From NCBI GenBank assembly GCA_963921795.1, contig OY997651.1, positions 53,764,018 through 53,828,017 of the forward strand: DNA of 64,000 nucleotides, read 5' to 3'. Both the position numbers and the translations under genes were made by a program. Under the pieces are notes generated by a model. The model did not search any database and was not told the origin of the DNA. It saw only the letters and a program-made list of their open reading frames with translations. The stretch comes from Nannobrachium achirus (Eukaryota > Chordata > Actinopteri > Myctophiformes > Myctophidae). Shown piece by piece: positions 35,090-45,057 of the stretch. The stretch's first letter is position 1. Every line of letters starts with the position of its first letter.

Positions 35090-36372
35090 TACATATATTG
35101 ATCCAAAAAGACTGTCTGTGAGGTCTTTTAGGCAGAAATTCCCCTGTTGTCCAGTTTCCCCAGCAGCTCATAGCATAGAGCCTATCGCTTGTACACTATT
35201 TGTTATGGTCAAAAGTGATTTTCTTTTCATGAATGTGTTAGTAGTTGTCATTACAAACACATCCATGCCATCATTGTCCCACACAATCCATCATACTCTG
35301 CTAAACAGATGTTATGCTTTTATATGTTTTTGGAAAAGACTGCCATTGCAGTCACTTTGATTGGCACTTGTGCCGGATGCTCACCCCAAAACATTATTTT
35401 TGCGATTGTGGTGGCTTGTGTGGGACAACCAAGGCATGGGTGTGTTTGTAATGACAACTAGTTATTAATTAAAGGACAATGCACGATTATTAGGCTCGTC
35501 TTTCACTGCTCTAGGTTTAGTGCAAGTGTATAGGAGCTTCATAGGTTGATGAATTGCACTTAACCATCCTTCAAAGTGACTGCCACAACAACATTATATG
35601 AATCGTGTCTTAAAACAACTGTTACACACAAGACAACCTTTGATTTTCATTGACAGCGTTTTTGATTGAATTGCCTCGCATGTGCATTCTTATATTTAAT
35701 TTGATCAGTTTGATCACATGCACAAACAAAAACAAACTATAGTATGTTGGCACACAAAACATAAATCTACAAACCAACATGCAAGTGCATGTGATGGACT
35801 GTTTGCTTGTGGAGACCTGCAAGGACTCAGAAGACTCAGAAATACTTGGGAACGTAAGAAAATAAACCCTAATGTCAGACACTGCAGTCATATGTCTGGC
35901 AAATTATGTTGGTGTTATTCACTCATACTATGAATTACCCTACAGATCATACATGGTATAATTTGTGTTTCTAGAATTTTACATATCTGGTGTTATGTAA
36001 TCTTGCTTTGCTCCATTAGACACCCAGTGGAGCACCATAGGACCACAATGGAAACAAGATCCCAGGGCTTGTAGTGTTATCCTTTTAGCATTTGCTCTCT
36101 AAAATGAGATGCTGCCTCTCAAGGGGGGATCCTCAATAAATTCTGACCAGAATTCTGACCATTATTGTATAACTGTGCCACTGTACTTTTATTTTTTCCC
36201 AAACTATTAATAAAGTATTCAATAAATCCATGTCAATGGTGTTAATTATTATAGTATACAATGATTAACTGAAAGGGGGATACATATTTTTTGTAATATA
36301 TAACTGAAAGGGGGATACATATTTTTTGTAATATATTATAACTAAGTATTACACCCTATAGCACACAAATGT

Positions 36373-36406
<34 letters not shown>

Positions 36407-36420
36407 ACATGAATTAGCTT
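35090..36420. repeat. block B, left part (paralogue of 3320-3676 and 5233-6359)
   Basis: Colinear with block A but without the TIR element and without triplication. It includes the empty site at 35385-35410, the segment matching 5240-6330 (AATAAA at about 36134) and the segment matching 10937-11080. It ends in a (CA)n tract. A 30-bp piece (AACTGAAAGGGGGATACATA) is duplicated at 36265 and 36303. Confidence 0.85.
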
Positions 36421-36424
36421 AATT

Positions 36425-37125
36425 GCGACCGTAAGGTCGCAGTTTAGTATCAAAACCTCCACCGGCCGTCCGTCACGTCCGTCACGTCACACGTCACACC
36501 TTTGCCCTGCTCATATCTGGGCTCGTTTGTGTATTGTATGACATCACGCCACATCATCGGCTGAGGACTGTGTGATGTCATCATATCTCCATATATGGAG
36601 ACATAAGTTGCTCATGCCCAAATATGGGCTGGTGAGGTCAGACTTAGTGTGATGCGTAGGTTATCTCCATATATGGAGATTCAACTTCAATGAGTAACCA
36701 TGGCAAATCACACCGTACACAAATGACCCTTATATAAGACCGGCATTATCTACCGACAGCTGCTATAAGCCAACCCTGGCGATAAGGTCTGAGTCGAAGA
36801 AATGCTTCTTTCCTGGCAAGAATTGCCCCTTTATACTGTAGGGCTTGTTTGTGTATTGTATGACATCACGCCACATCATCGGCTGAGGACTGTGTGATGT
36901 CATCATATCTCCATATATGGAGACATAAGTTGCTCATGCCCAAATATGGGCTGGTGAGGTCAGACTTAGTGTGATGCGTAGGTTATCTCCATATATGGAG
37001 ATTCAACTTCAATGAGTAACCATGGCAAACTGTCAACTGCCCGTATGTCTTGATAATTGGTAAAACAAACTTTTGGCCTATTTGTGGTTGGTCGCTTATC
37101 TCCCGATTAGGGAGTCTTACTGGTT
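36425..37125. mobile_element. dispersed element within block B
   Basis: Starts GCGACCGTAAGGTCGC and ends GGTCGCTTATCTCCCGATTA..CTTACTGGTTATT, the same ends as 23124-24000. It is absent from the equivalent place in block A (about 11085-11130), so it inserted after the blocks duplicated. The interior is a two-copy CArG-box repeat. Confidence 0.7.
36521..37030. repeat. two-copy repeat with CArG boxes (322-bp period)
   Basis: Two ~187-bp copies (36521 and 36843) each contain CCATATATGG twice and CCAAATATGG once: 36589, 36618, 36667 and 36911, 36940, 36989. All match the serum response factor consensus CC(A/T)6GG, and CCATATATGG sits in the longer palindrome TCTCCATATATGGAGA. Sequence match only; no evidence of binding. 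Confidence 0.85.
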
Positions 37126-38195
37126 ATTTTATCAGGAAGGTGCAACTTAAGCTATAATGTCTTAACGTTACTACATGTGGGATGTGTGAAAGAATTTAGA
37201 CTGCAGACACAATTGGGGCAAGACTATAGTGTCACATAACATGATTATACAAGCTCACAACATCTGGAGTTGAGAGAAATAGAATATAGAAACAATAGGA
37301 CTGAATTAATTTGCAAGTGTGAATCGAAAAATTGCGGTTGGTTGTTTAGGTTAGAAAACATTTCTTCCCAAATATGGATATGACTGACTTCTGACATCAT
37401 AGATGGCTTATGTTATAAACCAGATGAGACACACAATATGTCCATTATGTGCATTCCAAGCTAAGTGCTTGATATTGATGACTTCAGGGATCTCCATGTA
37501 TGTGCATATAAGGGACAAGGACGGAATCTCTCTCTACGTCGTCCTCAGACGAGCCCTCCATCGTCGTTTCCAGTCATCTCGGTTCTCCATACATCTGGAC
37601 AGCTCGTTTGTGCTTTCTGCTCCAGCATCTTTCTTTAGTACGTCCACGTAGGTAGGTGTGGGACGTCCCCTTGATCGGTGCCCGTGTGCTGGTTCCCACA
37701 GTACAAGCCTTTTGACTGGGAGTTCTTGGTGTCGATGGCAGTGTCCAGCTAGTCTCATCCTCCTGACTGTGATGTCACAACAATGTTATGTCATAGGTCA
37801 GCTATAGACATTGAGGCGTTACCCTCTGACAGGCGTTACTGACAAGATGTGGCGGTTTTCATGACGACGTCAGGTTGTCAGCCCTATGTTGCAAAACAGT
37901 GTTCTTTAAGACTTGTGAAAAAATGCTGATCTACAAGCTCAAACCGCATCGCGCTGTGACAAGCGGTGAGCATGATGGTAGACAGATTTCTGAACTTACC
38001 TCCATGAGACACACAAATTGTGCTATTTCTTCATGAACATTAGTGCGGACCAATTGTATGAAGATAGTTGAAAAGTGGTGGAGTCATCCTTTAAATCTAT
38101 AATGAGCCATATAGGACCTGAGCTAGGATCACAAATATGGGGTCATCGGTATCATTTGGGGGGATTAATTATCATAGTGATTTTTGGGTAGGTAG
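37126..38195. repeat. block B, right part (paralogue of 11120-11820)
   Basis: Matches block A in order, including GAATCGAAAAATTGCGGTTG and GACGACGTCAGGTTGTCAGC. Two of block A's three CArG boxes are mutated here; one remains at 37368-37377. A LINE fragment interrupts it at 37527-37760. Confidence 0.85.
37534..37758 (-). pseudogene. C-terminal fragment of a LINE reverse transcriptase
   Basis: The minus strand reads RLAGHCHRHQELPVKRLVLW, then GRPTPTYVDVLKKDAG and NRDDWKRRWRARL, the pattern of the C-terminal end of non-LTR retrotransposon polymerase proteins (RLRWAGHV..RGRP..W). Only about 74 codons remain. Block A lacks it (GGACAAAGACGGAATGTGAT), so this is a 5'-truncated insertion into block B. 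Confidence 0.7.
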
Positions 38196-39203
38196 CCTAT
38201 ATCAATACTGCAAAGTAGATGTACTCTATTACAAGTAGAATTCTGGTATTCAAAATGATGCTGATTAAGAGGTCTTAATGGGTTAACACTGAAGAGATTC
38301 TTTTCAAAGCACAATGAATGCACCAGTTTGTGAAATTCCTCTACTCTTAAAATTGCTCCTTCATAATTTGTTTAAATGTCAAATAATCTTGTATAAACAC
38401 TTTTTCCACGTCTTATACCAAACTTTGGTTTTGCAGTAAAACAAAAGTGTCCCAGACCCCCTGTTGAAGACCCCTGTATATTATCCTTTTATTTTGAAGA
38501 ATGGACTTGGTGTTTCCTGTTCCGCTTGTAGCAGTTGTCTGTCTTGTCACAGTCAACCACCCTGTGTGATGATGGATATCATCTTCACCTGTGTGACCTA
38601 AAACACTTCCAATCTGCCAATCATGTGTGTCCTGTTAGACTCAGACAATCACGTGTTGATTGTCCATGCCGTTCACCTTTGTTCTGTTAGTCCCTGGCTC
38701 TATACCTATATATACTCTAGTGTTTCACTTGTCATGGTTTGCCAGGCATGGAGTGACACAGCCTGTTGCAGTGTGTGAAGTTGTTTGTTGCTTTGAGTAA
38801 AGGTTACTGACCGAAGGCCTGTATGTACAGGTCCGGAACGGTAGCCTTTTTATTTTACTTGTTAGGTTTGACGAGACCAGAGGAAGTTAGACTTCCGATA
38901 TGCCAAATAAATACACACTGGGATATGTTAACCCAGAGGCAGACAGTATGGACTTACCATTCAAAACACTTAACCATTTCATTTTACAAACAATGAACCA
39001 ACATGACAATTCACAAACTATGTTCAATCAAAAATAACAAACTAAAACGTTACTACATGCAGGGCAAATTAATGAAAACTTAAAATGCAACACTATTGTA
39101 ATTGGGCCTGTTAATTCACTTATTGGCAGCAGACCCGACATGGGGGGGGGGGGGGGGGGGGGGGCTTGCTCTGCACTGCACTGAACTGAACTGAAATCCA
39201 ATG
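38196..39203. other. non-coding; TATA-like site and poly-G tract
   Basis: CCAGACCCCCTG.. GACCCCTG near 38450 resembles a hAT end. CTATATATACTC near 38704-38717 and the region to 38880 resemble an LTR promoter, but no LTR ends were found. A run of about 22 G lies near 39143-39164. Confidence 0.4.
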
Positions 39204-39495
39204 TTCAGACTTGAGGTGCCTGAATATTATATAGTTCATGATGTCATTTCTTAATTAGTTAAACGTATGTGTATCATCACCAGACAACCAGGATGAGTAG
39301 TGCTTCTTCGAGGACGACCCACGTTCACTCCAAACAGTCACGGTAGTTCATTTGTGCATATGATATAGGTTCTTTGCTTCTTTTGAGTCAGACTTTTGTC
39401 AGGGTCTGTTTTTTCTGTAGGCGGAGACCTGGGATCCAGTCCTCCCCCTCTCGTTGTTTTCCAGCATTGAAGATGTTGACGGTGCTTTAGTGACG
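39204..39495 (+). repeat. segment X, inverted copy at 46937-47230
   Basis: The reverse complement of 46937-47230 matches through TTCATGATGTCATTTCTTAA, CAACCAGGATGAGTAGTGCT and CCAGTCCTCCCCCTCTCGTT. A shorter inverse copy lies at 44900-45057 within duplicate D1. Confidence 0.85.
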
Positions 39496-39626
39496 GTGAC
39501 GGCTCTGTGTCCTCTATCGTTTGCGAAGCGTCATTTCGAGTCGAAGATCTCTGTCTCTGGATCAGGAGTAGTCAGTGTGGTGCAGAACCACGCCGCATCT
39601 TCTGTTTGTCGATTTCCTGGTTCATT

Positions 39627-39662
39627 ATGGTGAAACTGCAGCAGCTAACCATATCTCGGGAG
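39627..39662 (+). CDS. candidate short first coding exon
   Basis: ATG followed by 12 codons (MVKLQQLTISRE) runs into a strong donor GAG|GTGAGT. The frame is also open upstream to about 39507. No partner exon was found and the region lies in repeats, so it may be a captured exon fragment or chance. Confidence 0.15.
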
Positions 39663-39749
39663 GTGAGTCGCTCGGGTATGAACATTTGAAAGTAGAAATG
39701 CGCGCAGTTTCACAGCACTAGACTTCTTCTTACCGGGTGCACGGTCGGA

Positions 39750-39981
39750 AAACGTAACTTTGAAAAGAGAACACCAGCACTCACGGTTCAGTCCTTTTAA
39801 GGCACTTTCTTTTATTATCTTAAGGTCGGTATGGAAAGCTGCAGAGCAGCATCAAACGGACGCGTTTCGGCATTAAGCCTTCATCAGCGTTGCATGCTGG
39901 GGGCAAGGGAAGTGTCGTATTTATAGTCCGTTGAGTAGACAACTTACTTTGCTCAAGTAGCTAACAACTCTCAACCAACAG
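39750..39981 (-). mobile_element. unit E1 (minus), HHR-bearing part
   Basis: The inverse of the region around the TATA and ribozyme motif in E2/E3 (43150-43262 and 48105-48304). On the minus strand the order is GAGAGTTGTTAGCTACTTGA, TATAAATA (near 39923-39930), the ribozyme-like motif, then CTTTCCATACCGACCTTAAG and AATAAAAG. Continues at 41951-42330 beyond an insertion. Confidence 0.85.
39847..39899 (-). ncRNA. hammerhead-ribozyme-like motif
   Basis: On the minus strand: stem I 5' arm CAGCATGCAACG, core CTGATGA (39881-39887), an A, stem II GGC-TTAAT-GCC, GAAA, ACGCGT, then C as the cleavage base and stem I 3' arm CGTTTGATGCTG. The arms pair as 4 bp, a 2x2 internal loop, then 6 bp. ACGCGT is self-complementary, as in minimal hammerheads that work as dimers with a shared stem III, known from Penelope-like elements and retrozymes. 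The extra A after CTGATGA departs from the consensus and could reduce or abolish activity. Copy E3 has lost the outer stem I and E2 is cut inside stem II. Confidence 0.6.
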
Positions 39982-39984
39982 TTA

Positions 39985-41950
39985 AGCTCTGTCCAGACCG
40001 GCGAATTAGCGAAAGCGACGTGAATAAGCGAACCAAAAAGGCGAAGAATTCGCCATTCGCCCTTTTCCATACACACCAAAAAGCGACGTGAATATGCGTA
40101 TAATATTCGCTTAATTCGCCTAAAAACGAGGGGCCGATATCTGCCTGCATAGCCACAGGAGAAAGGAGAAGAAAGGAGAGAGAGGAGAACGGAGAAAGGG
40201 AAACAAATAAAACAATGGAAACTACATTCTCAAGTGATGATGAGACCTGTCCGTGGTTGTTAGCCTATTAATTAAGAAAAAGAACAGAAGAGACACTGAC
40301 AACACGCGTGCTCCGTTCCCCCTCCCCTCAGCTCCGGCCGGGGGCAGAGTAGACAGGGTCGGTCAGTGTTTTATCATAGCCGGGTCGGAATGGCCGCATC
40401 ACCCTCGGAATACGGGGCTGTCAATCATTATTTGTATTAGCCCTATTCACGGCCCGCCCACCTACTTCCGTTTCTCAGCATCCCCCGGGTGCTGACTTCA
40501 ATTTAGAAGGGGAAACTATACTGGACTTAAAGCCAACAAATCGTTATTTCTAACGGTAAAGTAAATTATAATGCTTTGTGCCGTTTACTATCTTGTGTTC
40601 TTGATCATGCTAGCCGTATTTTATACTTTACTATTCGGAAATTGCATTAAATTTGCGATGTCTGTGCTAACTCTATAGGCTTATAGTAGGATTTTCCCCT
40701 TCAAAACAGGACTTCAGCACCCGGGGGATGCTGAGTGGGCGGGTTGTGAATAAGGCTAATTACCCAAGAGGACCCAAGAGGACCCGTACTGTGTGTGTAC
40801 TTTCTGCTTTTTAATGCAAACTGTAAAGCAATCAATCAATGTGTGTGTGCGCGCTGGTGTGCGCTATAAGGAACAAACTACTGGAGTTCTGTTTAACGTG
40901 TGTGCTGTGTTTAGGCTGGCCTGACCTAGGATCATGGTCTGTTAGCTGTGAGGCAGCGAGATGAATGGCTGTGTAACAGTGAGATGATAATGCTGGTCTA
41001 GGATCAGTTTAACAGCAGGGGGAAAAGATCTTGGTGCGTGCGTAATGCATGCGTGATGCGTAGCCTGCTGCCAGGATGATAAGAAAGCAGCCGCGACCGC
41101 GTAGGCTACAAGTTAAACCATAACTTACCTCTCTGTAGTTAGAAAATAGAAAATAGCCTAAAAGTATTCCTTTTAATCTCTGGCTTTTGTTTCGATCTTA
41201 ATATTATAGATTCCTTGGTAGCCTTCTTCTGCCTGTCAATCAGTTAACAGCGCACGCTGCACGGCTGCAGTGAGTTACATGAAAGAGGGTTTTAATAATG
41301 ATTAAATGGTCGGGTCTCTCGGAAATAAAAGGATTTCGGGACATGTCACGGGTTTCGGTCTGTAAAAAAAGAAAGTCAGTGTAAAGTAATTAAAAGTAGC
41401 CTACATTTACTTGAGTAGCCTGTACTTGTAGGTATTTGTACTTGAGTCTAATTTCCAGTACTTTCCTTCTAATCCATTTCGGATCCTATTGTAGGCTATT
41501 CAGTACCCAGCGATTTATTTTAAAACATTAGTCTTTTTGCAGATATAAAGTAGCCTACAATAACAAACACATAAACCATGCTTTTACCAATAAGACATTC
41601 GAGTAGGCTACTTTTTCCAAGCAGCCACGCAGACGAGACACGGAAAAGGAGAAAGACACTGTTCCCCTCGGCCTCTATGTAACGTGAAGGTCCCTCCACC
41701 ATTCTCTCTCTCTCTCTCTCTCTTGAAATAGGGTAGAGTGAGCTTACTTTGATACAGAGAGAAAGAGGAATTCGCCTTTGAACGTTCGCTAAATTCGACC
41801 CAAGGGCGAATAAAAAACAGACGCCTTTTCGCTTTTTCGAAATTCGCGTTTGGTGTGGATGCTTCCATTGACTTTATAAGGTTTTTAAAAAAAAAGCGAA
41901 TTATACGCTAATTCGCTATTCGCCAATTCGCCCTCAGTGTGTACGGACCT
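39985..41950. mobile_element. 1.97 kb TIR element inserted in E1 (Harbinger-like)
   Basis: The ends are AGCTCTGTCCAGACCGGCGA and, inverse, AGGTCCGTACACACTGAGGG followed by GCGAATT(A/G)GCGAA on both sides. TTA/TTAA flanks both ends. The intact relatives at 43150 and 48100 read, in reverse, AACAGTTACTTACAGTAAAG and give the empty site. TTCGCC/GGCGAA motifs repeat inside both ends. No transposase recognised. Class inferred from ends and short target. Confidence 0.75.
40436..40762. mobile_element. 325-bp MITE nested in the Harbinger-like element
   Basis: TTAGCCCTATTCAC and CAGCATCCCCCGGGTGCTGA at the left are matched inversely by TCAGCACCCGGGGGATGCTG and GAATAAGGCTAA at the right. Interior AT-rich and non-coding. 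Confidence 0.75.
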
Positions 41951-42330
41951 TAACTTACAGTAAAGCGCAAAAGAAAAAAAAGTAATTCTATGTTAAATAA
42001 CTCACAATCCATTATATACATCATACACAGAATAATCAAAAATACATCTAAATAATTCTTTATACAAAGAGAGACTGAGTCAGTTCCAATAGAGGGGTCT
42101 AAATAAATATTTGAAATCACTATTAGTAACACATTAGTTGGGATCTCAACAGAGAGAGGCATTTAGGATCCATACAATACGAAATAGTCAGGGCAAAACA
42201 AAAAACGAATACTTCAAAATAATAAAGAAGTAGAAGTGCTCGTATTGCAAGAGTCTATCCCTTATCCAGTTCTAGACTGTAGTCAGGAAGTAAACTAATA
42301 CAAATAATACATGTCATTCCAATAGGCTCA
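41951..42330 (-). mobile_element. unit E1 (minus), distal part
   Basis: Inverse of 42776-43150, including CAGTCTAGAACTGGATAAGG and GATCCCAACTAATGTGTTAC. It stops in the hairpin AATAGGCTCA..TGAGCCTATT (42321-42350), the centre of the inverted arrangement. Confidence 0.85.
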
Positions 42331-42331
42331 T

Positions 42332-43262
42332 GACTTCTCTTGAGCCTATTATAGAGACTACTAATTCTATGCTGTTGTGATGTGTACATTCATTTTTAAT
42401 TTTTAATTTTTATTTTATTTTTTATTTTTTTGCCTTACGTAAAACTTGAAGTTTGTGTTTTCTATAGATATTGATTTGTGACGAGGAACTTAAATCTATA
42501 ATTCAGTATTGGCTATTTCTGTCCCTTTGTCTTTAATGTAGCATTAACGACAACCTTTAGAGAGGGGTGTGGACTGAAATATATCATTAAGAAGAGAGGA
42601 TCTTTTAAGACATACCTTTGAAACGATAACTCTAAAAATGCATACATTTTAGTTTTCTAGTTTTGGTATGAGTCTTGACCTGTCTTCCCACTATACAATG
42701 AACCAGTTTAGCTATTTTCACTCTCTTTATTCTATATTATGACCTTTTCCTTGCTCCGACATTATATTATGTATAGCCTGTGGAATGAAATGTATTATTT
42801 GTATTAGTTTACTTCCTGACTACAGTCTAGAACTGGATAAGGGATAGACTCTTGCAATACGAGCACTTCTACTTCTTTATTATTTTGAAGTATTCATTTT
42901 TTGTTTTGTCCTGACTATTTCGTATTGTATGGATCCTAAATGCCTCTCTCTGTTGAGATCCCAACTAATGTGTTACTAATAGTGATTTCAAATATTTATT
43001 TAGACCCCTCTATTGGAACTCACTCAGACTCTCTTTGTATAAAGAATTATTTAGACGTATTTTTGATTATTCTGTGTATAATGTATATAATGGATTGTGA
43101 GTTATTTAACATAGAATTACTTTTTTTTCTTTTGCGCTTTACTGTAAGCAACTGTTGGGTGAGAGTTGTTAGCTACTTGAGCAAAGGAAGTTGTCTACTC
43201 AACGGACTATAAATACGACACTTCCCTTGCCCCCAGCATGCAACGCTGATGAAGGCTTAAAG
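42332..43262 (+). mobile_element. unit E2 (plus), truncated inside the ribozyme motif
   Basis: Colinear with E3 (47255-48187) from GACTTCTCTTGAGCCTATTA through the TATAAATA at 43208-43215 and CTGATGAAGGCTTAA, where it breaks and the AGGTCCATGAAACAC repeat begins. A 90-codon frame (42940-43212) also occurs in the other copies but is hydrophobic and has no known domain. No reverse transcriptase found. Confidence 0.85.
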
Positions 43263-43607
43263 GTCCATGAAACACAAAATCACTTTTTCTATAAATATAT
43301 ATTATATCAATGAGTCACTTGTGATAGGGAGCAGTGATATGGTTCAATTTGACCATAGGCTTGGGGATTCAGAGCTTTCTGCTGTCTCTGTAGCTATTTC
43401 TGTGTGCTTCCAGTTTCTAGGTCGAAAAGAAATCTTTAGCTATCACTGTTCTATTGTGCAAAGTGACGTAGGCATATCTAATTAATATTAACGTTTGTTT
43501 TACAGAGTCGTATCAAGGGGGGGCGTGGTTTCACTGTATGCTTGCTTCAGCCAGAGAGAAGAGCAGGCTCTGTCAACAGACAGTTACACTGTGTGGTGCC
43601 TGTGTTA
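43263..43607 (+). repeat. dispersed repeat, copy of 17085-17245 (reverse)
   Basis: Starts AGGTCCATGAAACACAAAAT and matches the reverse of 17085-17245 to about 43430. It interrupts E2 in its ribozyme motif and leads into the large palindrome. Confidence 0.75.
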
Positions 43608-43626
43608 TTTTCTGTGTAGTGTAGCC

Positions 43627-43670
<44 letters not shown>

Positions 43671-43967
43671 CGTGCGTGCGTGTCGTGACAGTGCACGCAC
43701 ACACACAACGTCCACACACGAAAAATAGCAGATCTACAAGCTCACAACGCGTCGCGAAAAGCGACGCGTTGTGAGCTTGTATATCGGCTATGTATGTAGC
43801 CTAGCTAATAGCCGTAGAGCTATTGGGAAGCTGCTGCTGCTGCTACGGCTGTTAGCTAGGCTACATAGCTACATAGCTGATATACAAGCTCACAACGCAT
43901 CGCGAAAGGAGCTTGTAGATCTGCTAGTTTTCGTGTGTGGACGTTGTGTGTGTGCGCGCACTGTCAC

Positions 43968-44006
<39 letters not shown>

Positions 44007-44013
44007 CACAGCA
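43608..44013. repeat. 400-bp near-perfect palindrome
   Basis: Reading inward, both arms carry CTGTGTAGTGT, a (GT)n tract, GTCGTGACAGTGC, CACACACAACGTCCACACAC, a short palindrome member and GTAGCCTAGCTAATAGCCG (inverse CGGCTGTTAGCTAGGCTAC). The centre, about 43817-43842, holds GCTGCTGCTGCTG. In single-stranded form this would fold into a long cruciform or hairpin. Confidence 0.9.
43728..43788. repeat. best member of the ~60-bp palindrome family
   Basis: Two 28-base arms around the loop GAAAA: the left arm contains GATCTACAAGCTCACAACGC and the right is its inverse with two mismatches. A second member, shortened in the right arm, is at 43876-43925. Confidence 0.9.
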
Positions 44014-44282
44014 AATAGCTATAGCGCTAGCCTAGCGTCCATTCTTCACTGGTTCCGTGGTCCAGAGCTGGAGAAGGTTTGTCCATGGATAAAGGTTCAG
44101 GCAGCTTGTTTGTAAAATACCTGCACATTTTAATTGGTTATAGAACATGCAGTTGCCGAATCTTTATACTTTTTACACCTCCAATGGCTGGTTTTAAAAA
44201 ATGTTTCCGAAATGGAAAAGCAACAAGTGCCCTCTGCTGACAGCTTCGCTCTGTCTCTCTCTGATAGAAGACGCATTACTCC
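44014..44282. other. spacer, nothing recognised
   Basis: Short non-coding stretch between the palindrome and duplicate D1. Confidence 0.5.
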
Positions 44283-45057
44283 GCAAGACAGTCATGTTGC
44301 CAATACTTAGCAACAGGCATGATGAATTTATTTTAAGAAGTACATTTTATTATTTTCCCTTGTAATCAAGGTATGGTAGACTACCATACCCATATGTGCC
44401 TCTGTAGGCTACTCCGTTCGCTGCCTCGCATGGTGCGTTATACTTCTGTGTTGCTGATAGAAGACAGAACTCACTTTATATTGCCCATCCCCGTAGATAA
44501 TGTCCAGAAATATGCTCCATAGGCTATAAATGTTCCAACCTTCATCTTCCAGGTGACTTTTGTTGGTGTTTCACTTCACCTCGCTAAAAAACCTCCTTTT
44601 GCGGGACTCATTGAATATGCGAACAGACGATAATAATATGGCTTTGGGAGCATAGCCTAATTACAAAGCATGTCTCATTAAAAACAATATATATTTTATA
44701 GTTGAAGGGTAAATACACAGTATAGGCCTATATAGGCTGGAGTGGGAACATGACACATTTTGCTTGAATTCATGCGTTGTCAACTTGTCGTTTAAACGCA
44801 GAAAAACGAACCAACAACTAGGTGTAAACGCGACGTTTTTTGGGTAATAAATCAAAAACGAGACCGGCAGCGTTTCCAAGCGAACTGGTTTAAAGACCCC
44901 CTAAAACACAGTCAACATCTTCAACGCTGGAAAACAACGAGAGGGGGAGGACTGGATCCCAAGGTCTCCGCCTACAGAAATAACAGACCCTGACAAAAGT
45001 CCGAAGCAAAGAACCTATATCATATGCACAAATGAACTACCGTGACTGTTTGGAGTG
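44283..45057. repeat. direct duplicate D1 (775 bp)
   Basis: Almost identical to 46324-47098 (offset 2041). The differences I see are single bases, such as CCTATATAGG against CCTATGTAGG and AAATAACAG against AAAAAACAG. The right end is the inverse of part of segment X. Confidence 0.92.

Noticed and set aside
42940..43212. 90-codon frame shared by the E units as a gene
   Set aside because: Hydrophobic AT-rich translation, no domain, and its copies in E1 and E3 are interrupted or shorter.
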